Below, one piece after another: positions 52,506 through 61,940 of a stretch of DNA of 64,000 nucleotides. Source of the DNA: JAJKIV01 sp036741775 (GTDB taxonomy: Bacteria > Gemmatimonadota > Gemmatimonadetes > Gemmatimonadales > Gemmatimonadaceae); assembly GCA_036741775.1 (NCBI GenBank), contig DAINRQ010000021.1, forward strand, positions 11,734 through 75,733. Direction: 5' to 3'. Both the position numbers and the translations under genes were made by a program. The notes below the pieces were generated by a model. The model was not told where the DNA came from. It searched no databases and saw only the letters and a program-made list of their open reading frames with translations. Within the stretch, counting starts at the first letter, position 1. Each line of letters opens with the position of its first letter.

Positions 52506-52541
52506 GAGGAACAGGCTACCGTCGCGAGATGCTGGGCACTG

Positions 52542-53192
52542 TCAGACGGTGCCCAGCAGGACCGTCTGTTCGATGAAAGGAGTCTTGCGTGCAAGCGCAC
52601 CGAGCATCCAGGCGGCGACGTCGGCGCGCCGGATGATGGAGAACAATCCGTAGCGTGTCACGGGGCCAGCCCGTCCTGTCGGCTTGCCGTCCACGAGCGT
52701 CACCGGGCGCACGGCAAGCCAATCGAGCCGGCTGGCCGAGAGAAGTCGCTCCATCTCGGCGAGATCGCGGTAGGCGACCGCGACGTTCCCCGCCGACACC
52801 AGCCATCGGACGGGCGCCGAGAGTTGCGTGATGCTTTCGGCCACGCCGCCCGCGCTGATGGCGACGATGCGGCGCGGGCCCGAGCGCTCCATGATGGGCA
52901 CGAGTGAAGCGGCGACGCGCGTCGTGAGGTCCGGCGGTGACTGCAGGGCCGCCCACGGCGCCTTCGACGCGCGACGGAGCCCGAGACACGACGCCACGGC
53001 GTCCTGCCCCTGAACCGCAGCCGCGAGCGTCGCGGGATCGAGCACGTCGCCGCGGATCACGCGGACGCTTGGCAGCGCGTCGAATGTCGTGGCCGGGCGC
53101 ACCAGCGCCGTGACCTGGTGACCGCCTTCGGCGGCAAAACGAGTGAGCCAGCGTCCGACACCGCCGGACGCACCGAGCACGAGTAGTCTCAT
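52542..53192 (-). CDS. NAD(P)-binding Rossmann protein (atypical SDR, NmrA-like)
   Basis: The 216-residue protein starts with MRLLVLGASGGVGRWLTRFA, a GxxGxxG dinucleotide site, and has RVIRGDVLDPATLAAAVQGQDAV, a DAVASCLG turn and IVAISAGGV. The active-site YxxxK of classical SDRs is not clear, placing it with atypical SDR or NmrA-like proteins used as reductases or NAD(P)H sensors. It is divergent from the repair operon. Confidence 0.85.
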   Translation of the reverse strand: MRLLVLGASGGVGRWLTRFAAEGGHQVTALVRPATTFDALPSVRVIRGDVLDPATLAAAVQGQDAVASCLGLRRASKAPWAALQSPPDLTTRVAASLVPIMERSGPRRIVAISAGGVAESITQLSAPVRWLVSAGNVAVAYRDLAEMERLLSASRLDWLAVRPVTLVDGKPTGRAGPVTRYGLFSIIRRADVAAWMLGALARKTPFIEQTVLLGTV

Positions 53193-53269
53193 TTACGGTA
53201 GGTGATTCGACCTGATCCCGGGTGACCAAGGGTAACTTGCGGGCACAGAGTCTGATTATACCACCACCG

Positions 53270-54301
53270 ATGACGCTGCTTCGACTCGCCGAGCGCGGCC
53301 TCTACTGCGAGGCAGGCGATTTCTACATCGACCCGTGGCAGGGCGTCACGCGCGCCGTCATCACGCACGCGCACGGGGATCACGCTCGGTGGGGTTCGAC
53401 GCGGTATCTCTGCTCGCGTGAAGGCGAAGGCGTTCTGCGCACGCGACTCGGACCGAGCGCGACCATCCGAGCGGCGGACTGGGGGGAGGCCATCGACGTC
53501 AATGGAGTGCGCGTCTCACTCCATCCCGCCGGGCACATCCTCGGCTCCGCCCAGGTGCGCGTCGAGTACCGCGGCGAGGTGTGGGTTGCGTCCGGTGACT
53601 ACAAGACCGACCCCGATCCAACGTGCACTCCCTTCGAGCTGCTCCGCTGCGACACGTTCATCACGGAGAGCACGTTCGGGTTGCCGATCTACCGCTGGAC
53701 GCCAGACGCCGAAGTGTTCGACGCCATTCGCGGATGGTGGCGGGCGAACGGCGAGCAGGGACGTACGTCCGTCCTGTTCGGCTACGCACTCGGCAAGGCG
53801 CAACGCCTGCTCGCGGGACTCGCCGACGCCGACATTGGGCCCATCTACACGCACGGCGCGGTGGAGCGGCTCAATCGCGATTATCGGGCCGGCGGCGTTA
53901 GGCTCGCCGAGTCGCAGCATGCGAGCGCGATGCCTCGGGGGCACGACTTCGCGGGGAGTCTCATCGTCGCGCCGCCGTCGGCCGCGGGAAGCACGTGGAT
54001 GCGTCGCTTCGGAACGATCTCCACGGGTTTTGCCTCCGGGTGGATGCGGGTACGCGGGATGCGCCGTCGCCGCGCGATCGACCGCGGGTTCGTGCTGTCG
54101 GACCACGTCGATTGGCCGTCCCTCCTCGCCGCGGTCGAAGGCACGGGCGCCGAGCGCGTGTGGGTGACGCACGGCACGCGCGAGCCGCTCGTTCGATGGC
54201 TCACGGAGCGTGGTATCGAGGCAAAGGTGGTTGCAAGCCTCTGGAAGGGCGAGGAAGACACGGACGCGGTGGAGGTTGCGGGCGAGGAGATCTCCGCGTG
54301 A
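53270..54301 (+). CDS. Ligase-associated MBL-fold DNA exonuclease
   Basis: The 343-residue protein is a metallo-beta-lactamase/beta-CASP type nuclease with the metal motif VITHAHGDHARWG, HPAGHILGSAQV, ASGDYKTDPDPT and SDHVDWPSL near the end. It heads a four-gene operon with overlapping frames: exonuclease, ATP-dependent ligase, Lhr-like helicase and PdeM-like phosphoesterase. The cluster is known as the Lhr-Core DNA repair set. ATG 53270 is chosen; an in-frame start at 53222 is possible. Confidence 0.93.
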   Translation: MTLLRLAERGLYCEAGDFYIDPWQGVTRAVITHAHGDHARWGSTRYLCSREGEGVLRTRLGPSATIRAADWGEAIDVNGVRVSLHPAGHILGSAQVRVEYRGEVWVASGDYKTDPDPTCTPFELLRCDTFITESTFGLPIYRWTPDAEVFDAIRGWWRANGEQGRTSVLFGYALGKAQRLLAGLADADIGPIYTHGAVERLNRDYRAGGVRLAESQHASAMPRGHDFAGSLIVAPPSAAGSTWMRRFGTISTGFASGWMRVRGMRRRRAIDRGFVLSDHVDWPSLLAAVEGTGAERVWVTHGTREPLVRWLTERGIEAKVVASLWKGEEDTDAVEVAGEEISA

Positions 54302-55887
54302 AGGCGTTCGCGCGGTTGTATACGGCCATCGACGAGACCACGCGCACGAACGAGAAGGTGCAGGCGATGGTCGACTACTTCCGCACGGCGGAGCCCGCGG
54401 ACGCCGCGTGGGCAGTGTACTTCCTGAGCGGTAACCGGCCGAAGCGGCTGATACCCGTTAGGCGACTCGCCACCTGGGCGATGGACGAGGCAGCTATCCC
54501 CGAGTGGCTCTTCGATGAGTGCTACGACGCGGTCGGCGACCTGGCCGAGACGATGGCGTTGCTCCTGCCCGATAGCACGAGCACGACAGACCTCCCGCTG
54601 CACCGTTGGATCGCCGAGCGTCTGCTGCCACTCGCGGGCAAGGCCGAGGACGAACAGCGCGCGAGCGTCGTGCGGAGCTGGCGTGAGCTCGGTGGAACGG
54701 AGCGGTTCATCTGGAACAAGCTCATTACCGGCGGATTTCGCGTTGGCGTGTCGCAGCAGCTCGTGGTGCGTGCGCTCTCGAAGGCGACGGGCGTGGACGA
54801 GGGCGTGATCGCGCACCGTCTGAGCGGGACATGGCAGCCACGCGGCGAGTCGTTCATGGCCCTCTCTGCTGCGGAGACTGCGGACGCCGACGTCTCGCGA
54901 CCGTACCCGTTCTTCCTCGCGTATCCGTTGGAAGCCGACCTCGACGCGCTCGGTGTAGCCGCGGAATGGCAGGCGGAATGGAAGTGGGATGGCATCCGCG
55001 CGCAGGTCATTCGGCGCGAGGGCCAGACGTTCGTCTGGTCGCGAGGGGAGGAGCTGGTGACTGAGCGGTTTCCGGAGATCGCCGCGGCGGCGGACTTCCT
55101 TCCCGAGGGCACGGTGCTCGATGGAGAGATCATGCCGTGGAGGGAGGGCCGACCGCTCCCATTCGCGCAGCTTCAGCGCCGCATTGGTCGCAAGTCGCTC
55201 GGCGGGTCGATCCTGAGTGACGTGCCTGTGGTGCTGATCGCGTACGATCTCCTCGAGGCCGCGGGGCGCGACTTACGCGGCGAGCCGCTCTCCCGGCGCC
55301 GTGAGTTGCTCGAGGAGGTCATCGCGGGAGCGAGGAGCACGGTGTTCGTTCCGTCGCCGACGTTACCGGTTGCGTCGTGGGACGACGTTCGGGCGGTGCA
55401 CGCCCGCGCGCGCGAGGAATGCGCCGAGGGTGTAATGCTCAAGCGGCGTGATAGCGTGTACGGCGTGGGCCGCCGCAAAGGCGCGTGGTGGAAGTGGAAG
55501 GTGCAGCCGTTCACGGTGGATGCCGTCATGATCTACGCGCAGGCGGGGCACGGACGGCGCGCGTCGCTGCACACGGACTACACGTTCGCCGTGTGGGATG
55601 ACGGAGCGCTCGTCCCGTTCGCGAAGGCGTACTCGGGGTTGACGGACCAGGAGATCCGCGAGCTCGACCGGTGGATCCGCGCGAACACCGTGGAGAAGTT
55701 CGGTCCCGTCAGGCACGTGAAGCCGGTGCACGTCTTCGAGCTGGGGTTCGAGGGGATCCAGCCGTCGCCCCGGCACAAGTCGGGTGTGGCGGTGCGGTTC
55801 CCGCGCATTCTCCGCTGGCGGACGGACAAGCGCCCGGAGGACGCGGATACCCTCGCCACCTTGAAGGGGCTGATGGGCTCGGAATGA
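54298..55887 (+). CDS. ATP-dependent DNA ligase (cisplatin-damage-response type)
   Basis: The 529-residue protein has an N-terminal helical DNA-binding domain, then the adenylation domain with the catalytic lysine in EWKWDGIRAQ, DGEIMPW, and an OB-fold domain after KRRDSVYGVGRRKGAWWKWK. It seals nicks with ATP. GTG 54298 overlaps the exonuclease stop (GTGA) and its own stop overlaps the helicase ATG (ATGA), indicating coupled translation. Confidence 0.94.
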   Translation: MKAFARLYTAIDETTRTNEKVQAMVDYFRTAEPADAAWAVYFLSGNRPKRLIPVRRLATWAMDEAAIPEWLFDECYDAVGDLAETMALLLPDSTSTTDLPLHRWIAERLLPLAGKAEDEQRASVVRSWRELGGTERFIWNKLITGGFRVGVSQQLVVRALSKATGVDEGVIAHRLSGTWQPRGESFMALSAAETADADVSRPYPFFLAYPLEADLDALGVAAEWQAEWKWDGIRAQVIRREGQTFVWSRGEELVTERFPEIAAAADFLPEGTVLDGEIMPWREGRPLPFAQLQRRIGRKSLGGSILSDVPVVLIAYDLLEAAGRDLRGEPLSRRRELLEEVIAGARSTVFVPSPTLPVASWDDVRAVHARAREECAEGVMLKRRDSVYGVGRRKGAWWKWKVQPFTVDAVMIYAQAGHGRRASLHTDYTFAVWDDGALVPFAKAYSGLTDQEIRELDRWIRANTVEKFGPVRHVKPVHVFELGFEGIQPSPRHKSGVAVRFPRILRWRTDKRPEDADTLATLKGLMGSE

Positions 55888-58355
55888 CCGTCAGCGACTG
55901 GTTCGCCTCACGCGGATGGACGCCGTTCGCGTTCCAGCGTGAGGTCTGGAACGCGTATCGAGACGGTGAGAGCGGACTCGTTCACGCCGCCACCGGCACC
56001 GGGAAGACACTCGCAGCATGGGGCGCCGCGCTCGACGAGTGGCTCGCCACGCATCCACCGGGTGCAGAACCGTCGCCTAACGGGAAGCGAAAACGGCGCG
56101 ACCGATCCCCCGCGCTACGCGTGCTCTGGATCACCCCGCTGCGCGCCCTCGCCGCCGACACCGAAGAGGCGCTCCGCGAACCGCTCACCGACCTCGGCAT
56201 CCCGTGGTCGCTCGAGTCGCGCACGGGCGACACGTCCGCCGCCATCCGCGCGCGTCAGCGACGACGGCTCCCGACGGCACTCATCACGACACCTGAATCA
56301 CTGTCGCTTCTGCTCGCCCGCAATGATGCGGGAGAGATCTTCGACGATCTCAGGCTCGTCGTCGTGGACGAGTGGCACGAGCTCATGGGCACGAAACGCG
56401 GCGTGATGGTTGAGCTCGCCCTCGCGCGATTGCGTTATCACCAGCACTCCGTACGCACGTGGGGACTCTCGGCCACCATCGGCAACCTCGCAGACGCCCT
56501 GCGGGCCTTGCTCGGCGTGAACGCCGACCCGAGCCGCACTCGCATCGTGCGCGGCGTCGACCCGAAGAACGTCGTCATCGACGCGCTCATCCCGCCGGTG
56601 ATCGAGCGGTTCCCGTGGGCCGGCCACCTCGGCACGCAGATGCTCCCGCAGGTGCTGGCCGCCGTCGAGGAGGGTGAGACGGCGATCATCTTCACGAACA
56701 CGCGGTCGCAGACCGAGATCTGGTACCAGGCGATGCTTGCCGAGCGGCCGGACTGGGCCGGAACGATCGCGTTGCATCACGGGTCGCTCGATCGAAAGCG
56801 ACGCGAGTGGGTGGAAGAGGGACTGCGTACGGGGCGACTGCGGTGCGTGATCGCGACGTCATCCCTCGATCTCGGCGTGGACTTCTCGCCCGTGGATCGC
56901 GTGCTGCAGGTGGGAAGTCCCAAGGGCGTCGCGCGGTTGCTGCAGCGCGCGGGACGCAGCGGCCATCGCCCCGGCGCCACGAGTCGCGTGACGTGCGTGC
57001 CCACGAACGCGCTGGAGCTCGTGGAGATCGCGGCCGCCCGCGACGGAGTGGAACGCAGCACGCTCGAGTCGCGGCTGCAGATGGAGCGTCCCCTCGACGT
57101 GCTGGCGCAGCACGTCGTGACCGTGGCGCTGGGCGGCGGGTTCGCGCCCGAGCGGCTGCTGCAGGAAGTCCGAACGACCCGCGCCTACGCCTCGCTCTCG
57201 GACGCCGAGTGGGCGTGGGTGCTCGAGTTCCTCACCTATGGCGGCGACGCGCTACGTGCATACCCGGAGTATGCGCGCATCACGCTCGTGGATGGCAGGT
57301 ACGTCGTCACGAACGACGAGATTGCGCGCCGGCACCGCATGTCGATCGGGACGATCGTCGGCGACGCACAGATCGGCGTGCAGTACCTGCGCGGCGGCTC
57401 GCTCGGCTCCGTGGAGGAGTCGTTTGTCGCACGCCTCAAGTCCGGCGACAGGTTCGTGTTCGCGGGAACGCCGCTGGAGTTCGTTCGCGTACGCGACATG
57501 AAAGCGTGGGTACGGCGAGCGCCTAACGTGCAGGGTGCGATCCCCCGATGGGCGGGGAGCAGGTTACCGCTCTCGGGACAGCTGGCCGCGCTCCTTCGTG
57601 AGCGCTTCGGCGAGGCAGGGCAGGGGGTCCTCCGCGGTCCCGAAATGAGGGCTCTCGCGCAGCTCTTCGCCGTGCAGCGCAAGTGGTCGCACATCCCCGC
57701 GCCGAGCGAGCTGCTCATCGAGCAGGTGAAGACGCGTGAGGGGTGGCACCTCTTCGTTTACCCGTTCGAAGGGCGGCTCGTGCACGAGGGGCTTTCCGCG
57801 TTATGCGCGTTCCGGCTCGCGCGTCACGCGCCCATCACGTTCTCGCTCGCGTCCAACGACTATGGGTTCGAGCTGCTGTCGGCCGCGGAGCCGCCGCTCG
57901 AGGCTGCGCTCGGTGCGTCGCTCTTCAGCCCCGACAATCTCGTGGACGACATCAACGCCGCCCTCAACGCGACCGAGATGGCGAAGCGGCAGTTCCGCGA
58001 GCTCGCGCGCGTGGCCGGGCTCGTCTTCCCGGGGTTTCCGCGCTCCGGAAAGACCGCGCGACAGCTGCAGGTGTCGAGCGGCCTCTTCTTCGACGTGCTC
58101 CAGCGGTACGACCCCGGGAACCTGCTCCTGTCGCAGGCGGCTCGCGAAGTGCTCGAGCGCCAGCTCGAGAGCACGAGGCTCGGTCTGACGCTTCGTCGAT
58201 TGTCCGAGGCGACGATCGTGGTGAAGCAGCCGCGTCGCGTGACGCCACTCGCCTTCCCGCTGCTCGTGGATCGAACGCGCGAGCGGGTGTCGTCGGAATC
58301 GATCGCGGACCGGATCAAGCGGATGCAGCTGGCGTTGGAGCGCGCGGCGGGATGA
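55884..58355 (+). CDS. Ligase-associated Lhr-like DEXH-box helicase
   Basis: The 823-residue protein has helicase motif I HAATGTGKTLAAWG, motif II VVVDEWHELMGTKRG, motif III LSATIGNL, and the second RecA fold with IIFTNTRSQTEIW and RAGRSGHRPGA, followed by the winged-helix and Lhr-Core C-terminal part. Such helicases unwind DNA 3'-5' in mitomycin or cisplatin damage responses. It overlaps both neighbours by four bases. Confidence 0.95.
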   Translation: MTVSDWFASRGWTPFAFQREVWNAYRDGESGLVHAATGTGKTLAAWGAALDEWLATHPPGAEPSPNGKRKRRDRSPALRVLWITPLRALAADTEEALREPLTDLGIPWSLESRTGDTSAAIRARQRRRLPTALITTPESLSLLLARNDAGEIFDDLRLVVVDEWHELMGTKRGVMVELALARLRYHQHSVRTWGLSATIGNLADALRALLGVNADPSRTRIVRGVDPKNVVIDALIPPVIERFPWAGHLGTQMLPQVLAAVEEGETAIIFTNTRSQTEIWYQAMLAERPDWAGTIALHHGSLDRKRREWVEEGLRTGRLRCVIATSSLDLGVDFSPVDRVLQVGSPKGVARLLQRAGRSGHRPGATSRVTCVPTNALELVEIAAARDGVERSTLESRLQMERPLDVLAQHVVTVALGGGFAPERLLQEVRTTRAYASLSDAEWAWVLEFLTYGGDALRAYPEYARITLVDGRYVVTNDEIARRHRMSIGTIVGDAQIGVQYLRGGSLGSVEESFVARLKSGDRFVFAGTPLEFVRVRDMKAWVRRAPNVQGAIPRWAGSRLPLSGQLAALLRERFGEAGQGVLRGPEMRALAQLFAVQRKWSHIPAPSELLIEQVKTREGWHLFVYPFEGRLVHEGLSALCAFRLARHAPITFSLASNDYGFELLSAAEPPLEAALGASLFSPDNLVDDINAALNATEMAKRQFRELARVAGLVFPGFPRSGKTARQLQVSSGLFFDVLQRYDPGNLLLSQAAREVLERQLESTRLGLTLRRLSEATIVVKQPRRVTPLAFPLLVDRTRERVSSESIADRIKRMQLALERAAG

Positions 58356-59044
58356 GCGGCGACGTGCGTGACGCGTGGCTCGGTGACGTTGCGCGTGGTG
58401 ACGCGCCGGCGGAGGTCGCGGGCGAGCGGCTGGTGTTGATGCCGGAACGCGCCGCGTACTGGCCGCGGACGTGCACGCTGCTCGTCGCCGACCCGCACTT
58501 CGGGAAGGCGGCCGCGTTTCGCGCCGCGGGCGTGCCGGTACCGCGGGGGACGACAACGGGCTCTCTCGAGCGGCTCGACGCGGCGCTCACGCGAACAGGG
58601 GCAGAGCGGATCGTGTTCCTCGGCGACTTCCTCCACGCGCGCGAGGGGCGTGAGCCGGAGACGACGCGCGTGGTGGCGGAGTGGCGGCGCCGGCACGCCG
58701 GCGTGGACATGCTACTCGTTCGCGGGAACCACGACGCTCGCGCAGGCGATCCGGGGCCGGAGATCGACATCAGGTGCGTGGACGCGCCAGTTGTAGAAAC
58801 GGGCTTCGTCTTCACGCACAAGCCCGTTGCCTCGGAGTTTGGCTACGTAATTTGCGGTCACCTGCACCCGAGTGTACGCCTAACGGGTCCGGGCCGGGAG
58901 CACACGCGTCTGCCATGCTTCTGGGTGCGGCCGCGGACCATGGTAATGCCGGCATTTGGCGAGTTCACCGGGCTGGGCGATGTGGACGTGGAGCCAGGCG
59001 ATCGAGTCTGGGTCATCGCAGAGCAGACTGTTCTGCGGGTGTGA
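58352..59044 (+). CDS. Ligase-associated PdeM-like metallophosphoesterase
   Basis: The 230-residue protein carries the calcineurin-like motifs in order: LLVADPHFGKAAAF, IVFLGDFLHAR, LLVRGNHDARAG and VICGHLHPSVRL. It is the last gene of the repair operon and probably trims DNA or cyclic-nucleotide ends; its ATG overlaps the helicase stop by four bases. Confidence 0.93.
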   Translation: MSGDVRDAWLGDVARGDAPAEVAGERLVLMPERAAYWPRTCTLLVADPHFGKAAAFRAAGVPVPRGTTTGSLERLDAALTRTGAERIVFLGDFLHAREGREPETTRVVAEWRRRHAGVDMLLVRGNHDARAGDPGPEIDIRCVDAPVVETGFVFTHKPVASEFGYVICGHLHPSVRLTGPGREHTRLPCFWVRPRTMVMPAFGEFTGLGDVDVEPGDRVWVIAEQTVLRV

Positions 59045-59107
59045 AGCCTACGAAGCGGCGCAGGGCCCGACCGGTCGGGCCTGCGCCATTTCAGGGTTGT
59101 GCGAGGT

Positions 59108-60178
59108 TCAAGCCGCTCGTGTTCCTCTTATCGGCTGTTCATTCTCAGCCACCGCGGCTAGGCGGCGCAGCCCCGACCCATCGATGTTGGCCACGTAGAT
59201 GTCGCCGTCCATTTCGGATTCGCCCTCCGGGTACCAGGCGATGGTGAACGCCACACGCAATCCGTCGGGCGAGGGCGTGACGTCGCGCAGGAATGCGCCA
59301 GGAATCGTCACCGCGAGCGGCAGCGGCGTGATCGATCCGTCCACCAGCGAGAGCCGGCGGACGTCACCACCACCATTGAACGGACGCCGCTCGAACAGCA
59401 CCTGAAACTCCTCTTCCGGCTCAGGATCGGGCTCCATCACGGTCACCGCGATCGTGAACGACTTCCCCTCCACCGTGGCCTCGACGTCCCCGTACCCGTG
59501 CGCGAGCGCGGTCACCAGTCCTGTCTCGGACACAGTCAGCACCGTCGGCGCGTGCGTGGACCACTGGATGAGGCGGCCTTCGAGCACGTTGTCGTTCGCA
59601 TCGTACGCGACCGCGGCGAGCTGCCGACTCTCGCCGGCGTGCAACACGAGGCCCGTCGGCGAGATGGCAACGCGCGCCACGGGCACGCGCGCGACCGTCA
59701 CCTGTGCCTGTCCCGTCTTCCCCTCACTCTGCGCCGAGATCGTCGCGACGCCCTCGCCGACCGCCGTGACGACGCCCGACGACGACACGGTCGCTACGGC
59801 GGCGCTGCTCGTGGTCCACTGGATCGACCGTCCCGTCAGGACCCTGCCACCCGCGTCCTTCAAGGTCGCGCGAAGCGCGACCGTCTGACCGACGCTCAGC
59901 CCGGCGGCGGTCGGCGACACCGAGACGCTCGCAACGGGAGGCGGCGGCAGCGTCACCGGGTCGTCCGAGTCGGAGCAGGCGATGAGGACGAGCAGCAGCA
60001 CGGACATCATCGCACGCGCGGCTGCCCGCCGCTCGGCGAGCAGGCGACGCATTACCGATTTCACCAACCCAACCATCGAGCTACGGCGCCGCCGCGTAAC
60101 CACGGGGGCGCCGATTTCCAGGTCGTCCAGGTCCGCCACCATGTGAACGACCGGCGGAAACTGAATCGTGCGTGACAT
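59108..60178 (-). CDS. Big_2 (bacterial Ig-like) lipoprotein with short TolB-like tail
   Basis: The frame encodes 356 residues. Two Ig-like Big_2 domains follow the lipobox (LVLIAC): SVSVSPTAAGLSVGQTVALR and VAISPTGLVLHAGESRQLAA, with ATVSSSGVVTAVGEGVATI. The C-terminal 90 residues have one or two beta-propeller strands (DVTPSPDGLRVAFTI, DIYVANIDGSGLRRL) and look cut short. The lipoprotein signal starts at about residue 43 (ATG 60052), yet GAGGA with ideal spacing precedes ATG 60178, so either the leader is unusually long or a short upstream peptide is fused. Confidence 0.8.
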   Translation of the reverse strand: MSRTIQFPPVVHMVADLDDLEIGAPVVTRRRRSSMVGLVKSVMRRLLAERRAAARAMMSVLLLVLIACSDSDDPVTLPPPPVASVSVSPTAAGLSVGQTVALRATLKDAGGRVLTGRSIQWTTSSAAVATVSSSGVVTAVGEGVATISAQSEGKTGQAQVTVARVPVARVAISPTGLVLHAGESRQLAAVAYDANDNVLEGRLIQWSTHAPTVLTVSETGLVTALAHGYGDVEATVEGKSFTIAVTVMEPDPEPEEEFQVLFERRPFNGGGDVRRLSLVDGSITPLPLAVTIPGAFLRDVTPSPDGLRVAFTIAWYPEGESEMDGDIYVANIDGSGLRRLAAVAENEQPIRGTRAA

Positions 60179-60418
60179 TGTAAGAGTCCTCGTCGAATTG
60201 ATTGGACCGTAGGGCGCGCGATTGGCTCGCGTTTCCCGGTCGCGGAGGAAGCTGCCGAACCCCGATTATCCATCGCTTAGGGCCGGGAATTCGGTGTCGG
60301 TCAGCAGGGCTTAAGCGCTCTGTTAAGCGGGACGCCCTACCATTGGGCTGTCACCAGAGCGATCCCTATGCGCCGTCAGATGGTCTGGCGACGTGGGTCG
60401 CCCGCAGATCCCGCAGTC
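60179..60418. other. Divergent intergenic region
   Basis: It lies between the Big_2 lipoprotein (minus) and the alpha/beta-fold protein (plus) and must contain both promoters. The only clear signal is the GAGGA site for the minus-strand gene. An in-frame ATG at 60368 could extend the plus-strand protein by 17 residues. Confidence 0.4.
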
Positions 60419-61000
60419 ATGACCACCGATACCTTCCCCTTGGTCGGCGCGCCCCCGGGCGCGGCCGTGAATCGCATAGAAACGGAAGCCATTCCCGCGG
60501 CCTTCCGCGCGTCGGTCTGCGCGGGCGGGACCACAACGAACTACCTTCGCGCGGGGAGCGGCGATGTCGTCCTGCTGCTCGGCGCGTCGTTCGTTACCCC
60601 GGAGCTCGATCCGCTGATAGGCCTGCTGGCATGCACACACCGGGTAGTCGTCCCGGAGTTGTCCTCGGCAGAAGCCCCCGACGGCAAATCCCGCGTGGCG
60701 TTCTCGAGTCGCCTTCGGAGCTTCCTCGATGGCCTTGGTTTTGACGAGGTCTCGATCGTAGCTCGGGATGACGTCGCGCTCGCAGCCCTCGCGTTTGCTC
60801 TCACGGACACGGATCGCGTGCGGCGACTCGTCCTCACCTTCACTGATGCGCCGGACCCGCTGGACACCGGCGAGCCGCTCGCGGAACGGCTCGAGGAAGC
60901 GCAGTGCGAGCTACTGGTACTTCGCGATACGCGTACGTCTCACCCGACCTCTGACCGTGGCCCCCAGCACGACGCCATCGTTCGGTTCCTGGCGGCCTAA
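60419..61000 (+). CDS. Alpha/beta-hydrolase-fold protein without visible nucleophile
   Basis: The 193-residue protein follows the alpha/beta-hydrolase strand pattern (VVLLLGASFVTPELDPLIG, HRVVVPELSSAEAP, SFLDGLGFDEVSIVARDDVA, RVRRLVLTFTDAP, ELLVLRDTRTSHP). The GxSxG elbow expected after the fifth strand is ARDDV, so it is likely non-catalytic or degenerate. The cap and the usual C-terminal histidine are also missing. It lies upstream of a large regulator. The TAA stop is in a CCTAACG motif. Confidence 0.6.
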   Translation: MTTDTFPLVGAPPGAAVNRIETEAIPAAFRASVCAGGTTTNYLRAGSGDVVLLLGASFVTPELDPLIGLLACTHRVVVPELSSAEAPDGKSRVAFSSRLRSFLDGLGFDEVSIVARDDVALAALAFALTDTDRVRRLVLTFTDAPDPLDTGEPLAERLEEAQCELLVLRDTRTSHPTSDRGPQHDAIVRFLAA

Positions 61001-61117
61001 CGGCCCAATCGAGGGGAAGGACAGAGGGGAACGACCTGCCGGGATAGCGACATTTTGGGCAGTCGTCCCTCTCAGTGTCGTTGACACCCGTCGCGCGCGC
61101 CTCCAACGTTGGCGCCC

Positions 61118-61840
61118 GTGTCGCCACCGGCCATTCGCCCAGCCCCGCCCGTCGCCGCGCTCCCGCCAGCACTCACGAGCTTCGTGGGGCGCGAGCGCGA
61201 AGTCGCGGCCGTCGCCGACGTCCTCGCGTCCGCCCGTCTCGTTACCCTCACCGGCGCGGGCGGCAGCGGTAAGACGCGGCTCGCTACTGAAGTCGCGCGT
61301 TCCGTGGCCGGTCGGTTCCCGGCCGGCGTCGTCTGGATCGAGCTCGCGGCCATCACCGACCCCGCGCTCGTCGCCGGCCACATCGCGATGGCGCTCGGCG
61401 TCGAAGCCACGGGCAGACCCGCCGCCGAGGCGTTGCGCGATGCCCTGCGTGAGGCCGCGCGCCCCGGCGAGCTGCTCATTGTCCTCGACAACTGCGAGCA
61501 CGTCATCGACGCCTGTGCGGCCATCGTGCAGGGAATACTCGCGGCATGCGAGCGCGTCCGGCTTCTCACCACGAGCCGCGAAGCACTCGGCGTCGCGGGA
61601 GAGCGTGCGTGGCTCGTGCCGGTCCTCACCCTCCCGGCGCACGACGACTCGCTCGGCGCGATCGCGGACTCCGAGGCCGTGCGTCTGTTCGTCGAGCGCG
61701 CGCAGGCCGCGAGCGCGACGTTCCGGTTGACCGATGCGAACGCGGCCGCGGTCGCTCGACTCTGCCGGCGTCTCGACGGGCTCCCGCTGGCCATCGAGCT
61801 CGCCGCGGCGCGGGTCCGCGCGCTCACCCCCGAGCAGATG
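61118..61840 (+). CDS. AfsR/SARP-like ATPase regulator, N-terminal part (before gap)
   Basis: About 240 residues are visible up to the gap. They form an NB-ARC/AAA-type ATPase: LVTLTGAGGSGKTRLATEVA (Walker A), LLIVLDNCEHVIDA (Walker B), RLLTTSREALGVAGE (sensor) and LDGLPLAIELAAARVRALTP (GLPL motif). This is the ATPase of large activator proteins. GTG 61118 or TTG 61109 may be the start. The same gene continues at 61941 after the 100-N gap; the frames do not match because the gap length is arbitrary. Confidence 0.9.
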
Positions 61841-61940
61841 NNNNNNNNNNNNNNNNNNNNNNNNNNNNNNNNNNNNNNNNNNNNNNNNNNNNNNNNNNNN
61901 NNNNNNNNNNNNNNNNNNNNNNNNNNNNNNNNNNNNNNNN
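61841..61940. other. Assembly gap (100 N)
   Basis: Exactly 100 N inside the regulator. The missing piece should encode the helical region between the ATPase and the TPR part. Confidence 0.99.

Noticed and set aside
61081..61110. TTGACA as a -35 promoter box upstream of the regulator
   Set aside because: No -10-like sequence follows at the right distance and the segment is GC-rich.
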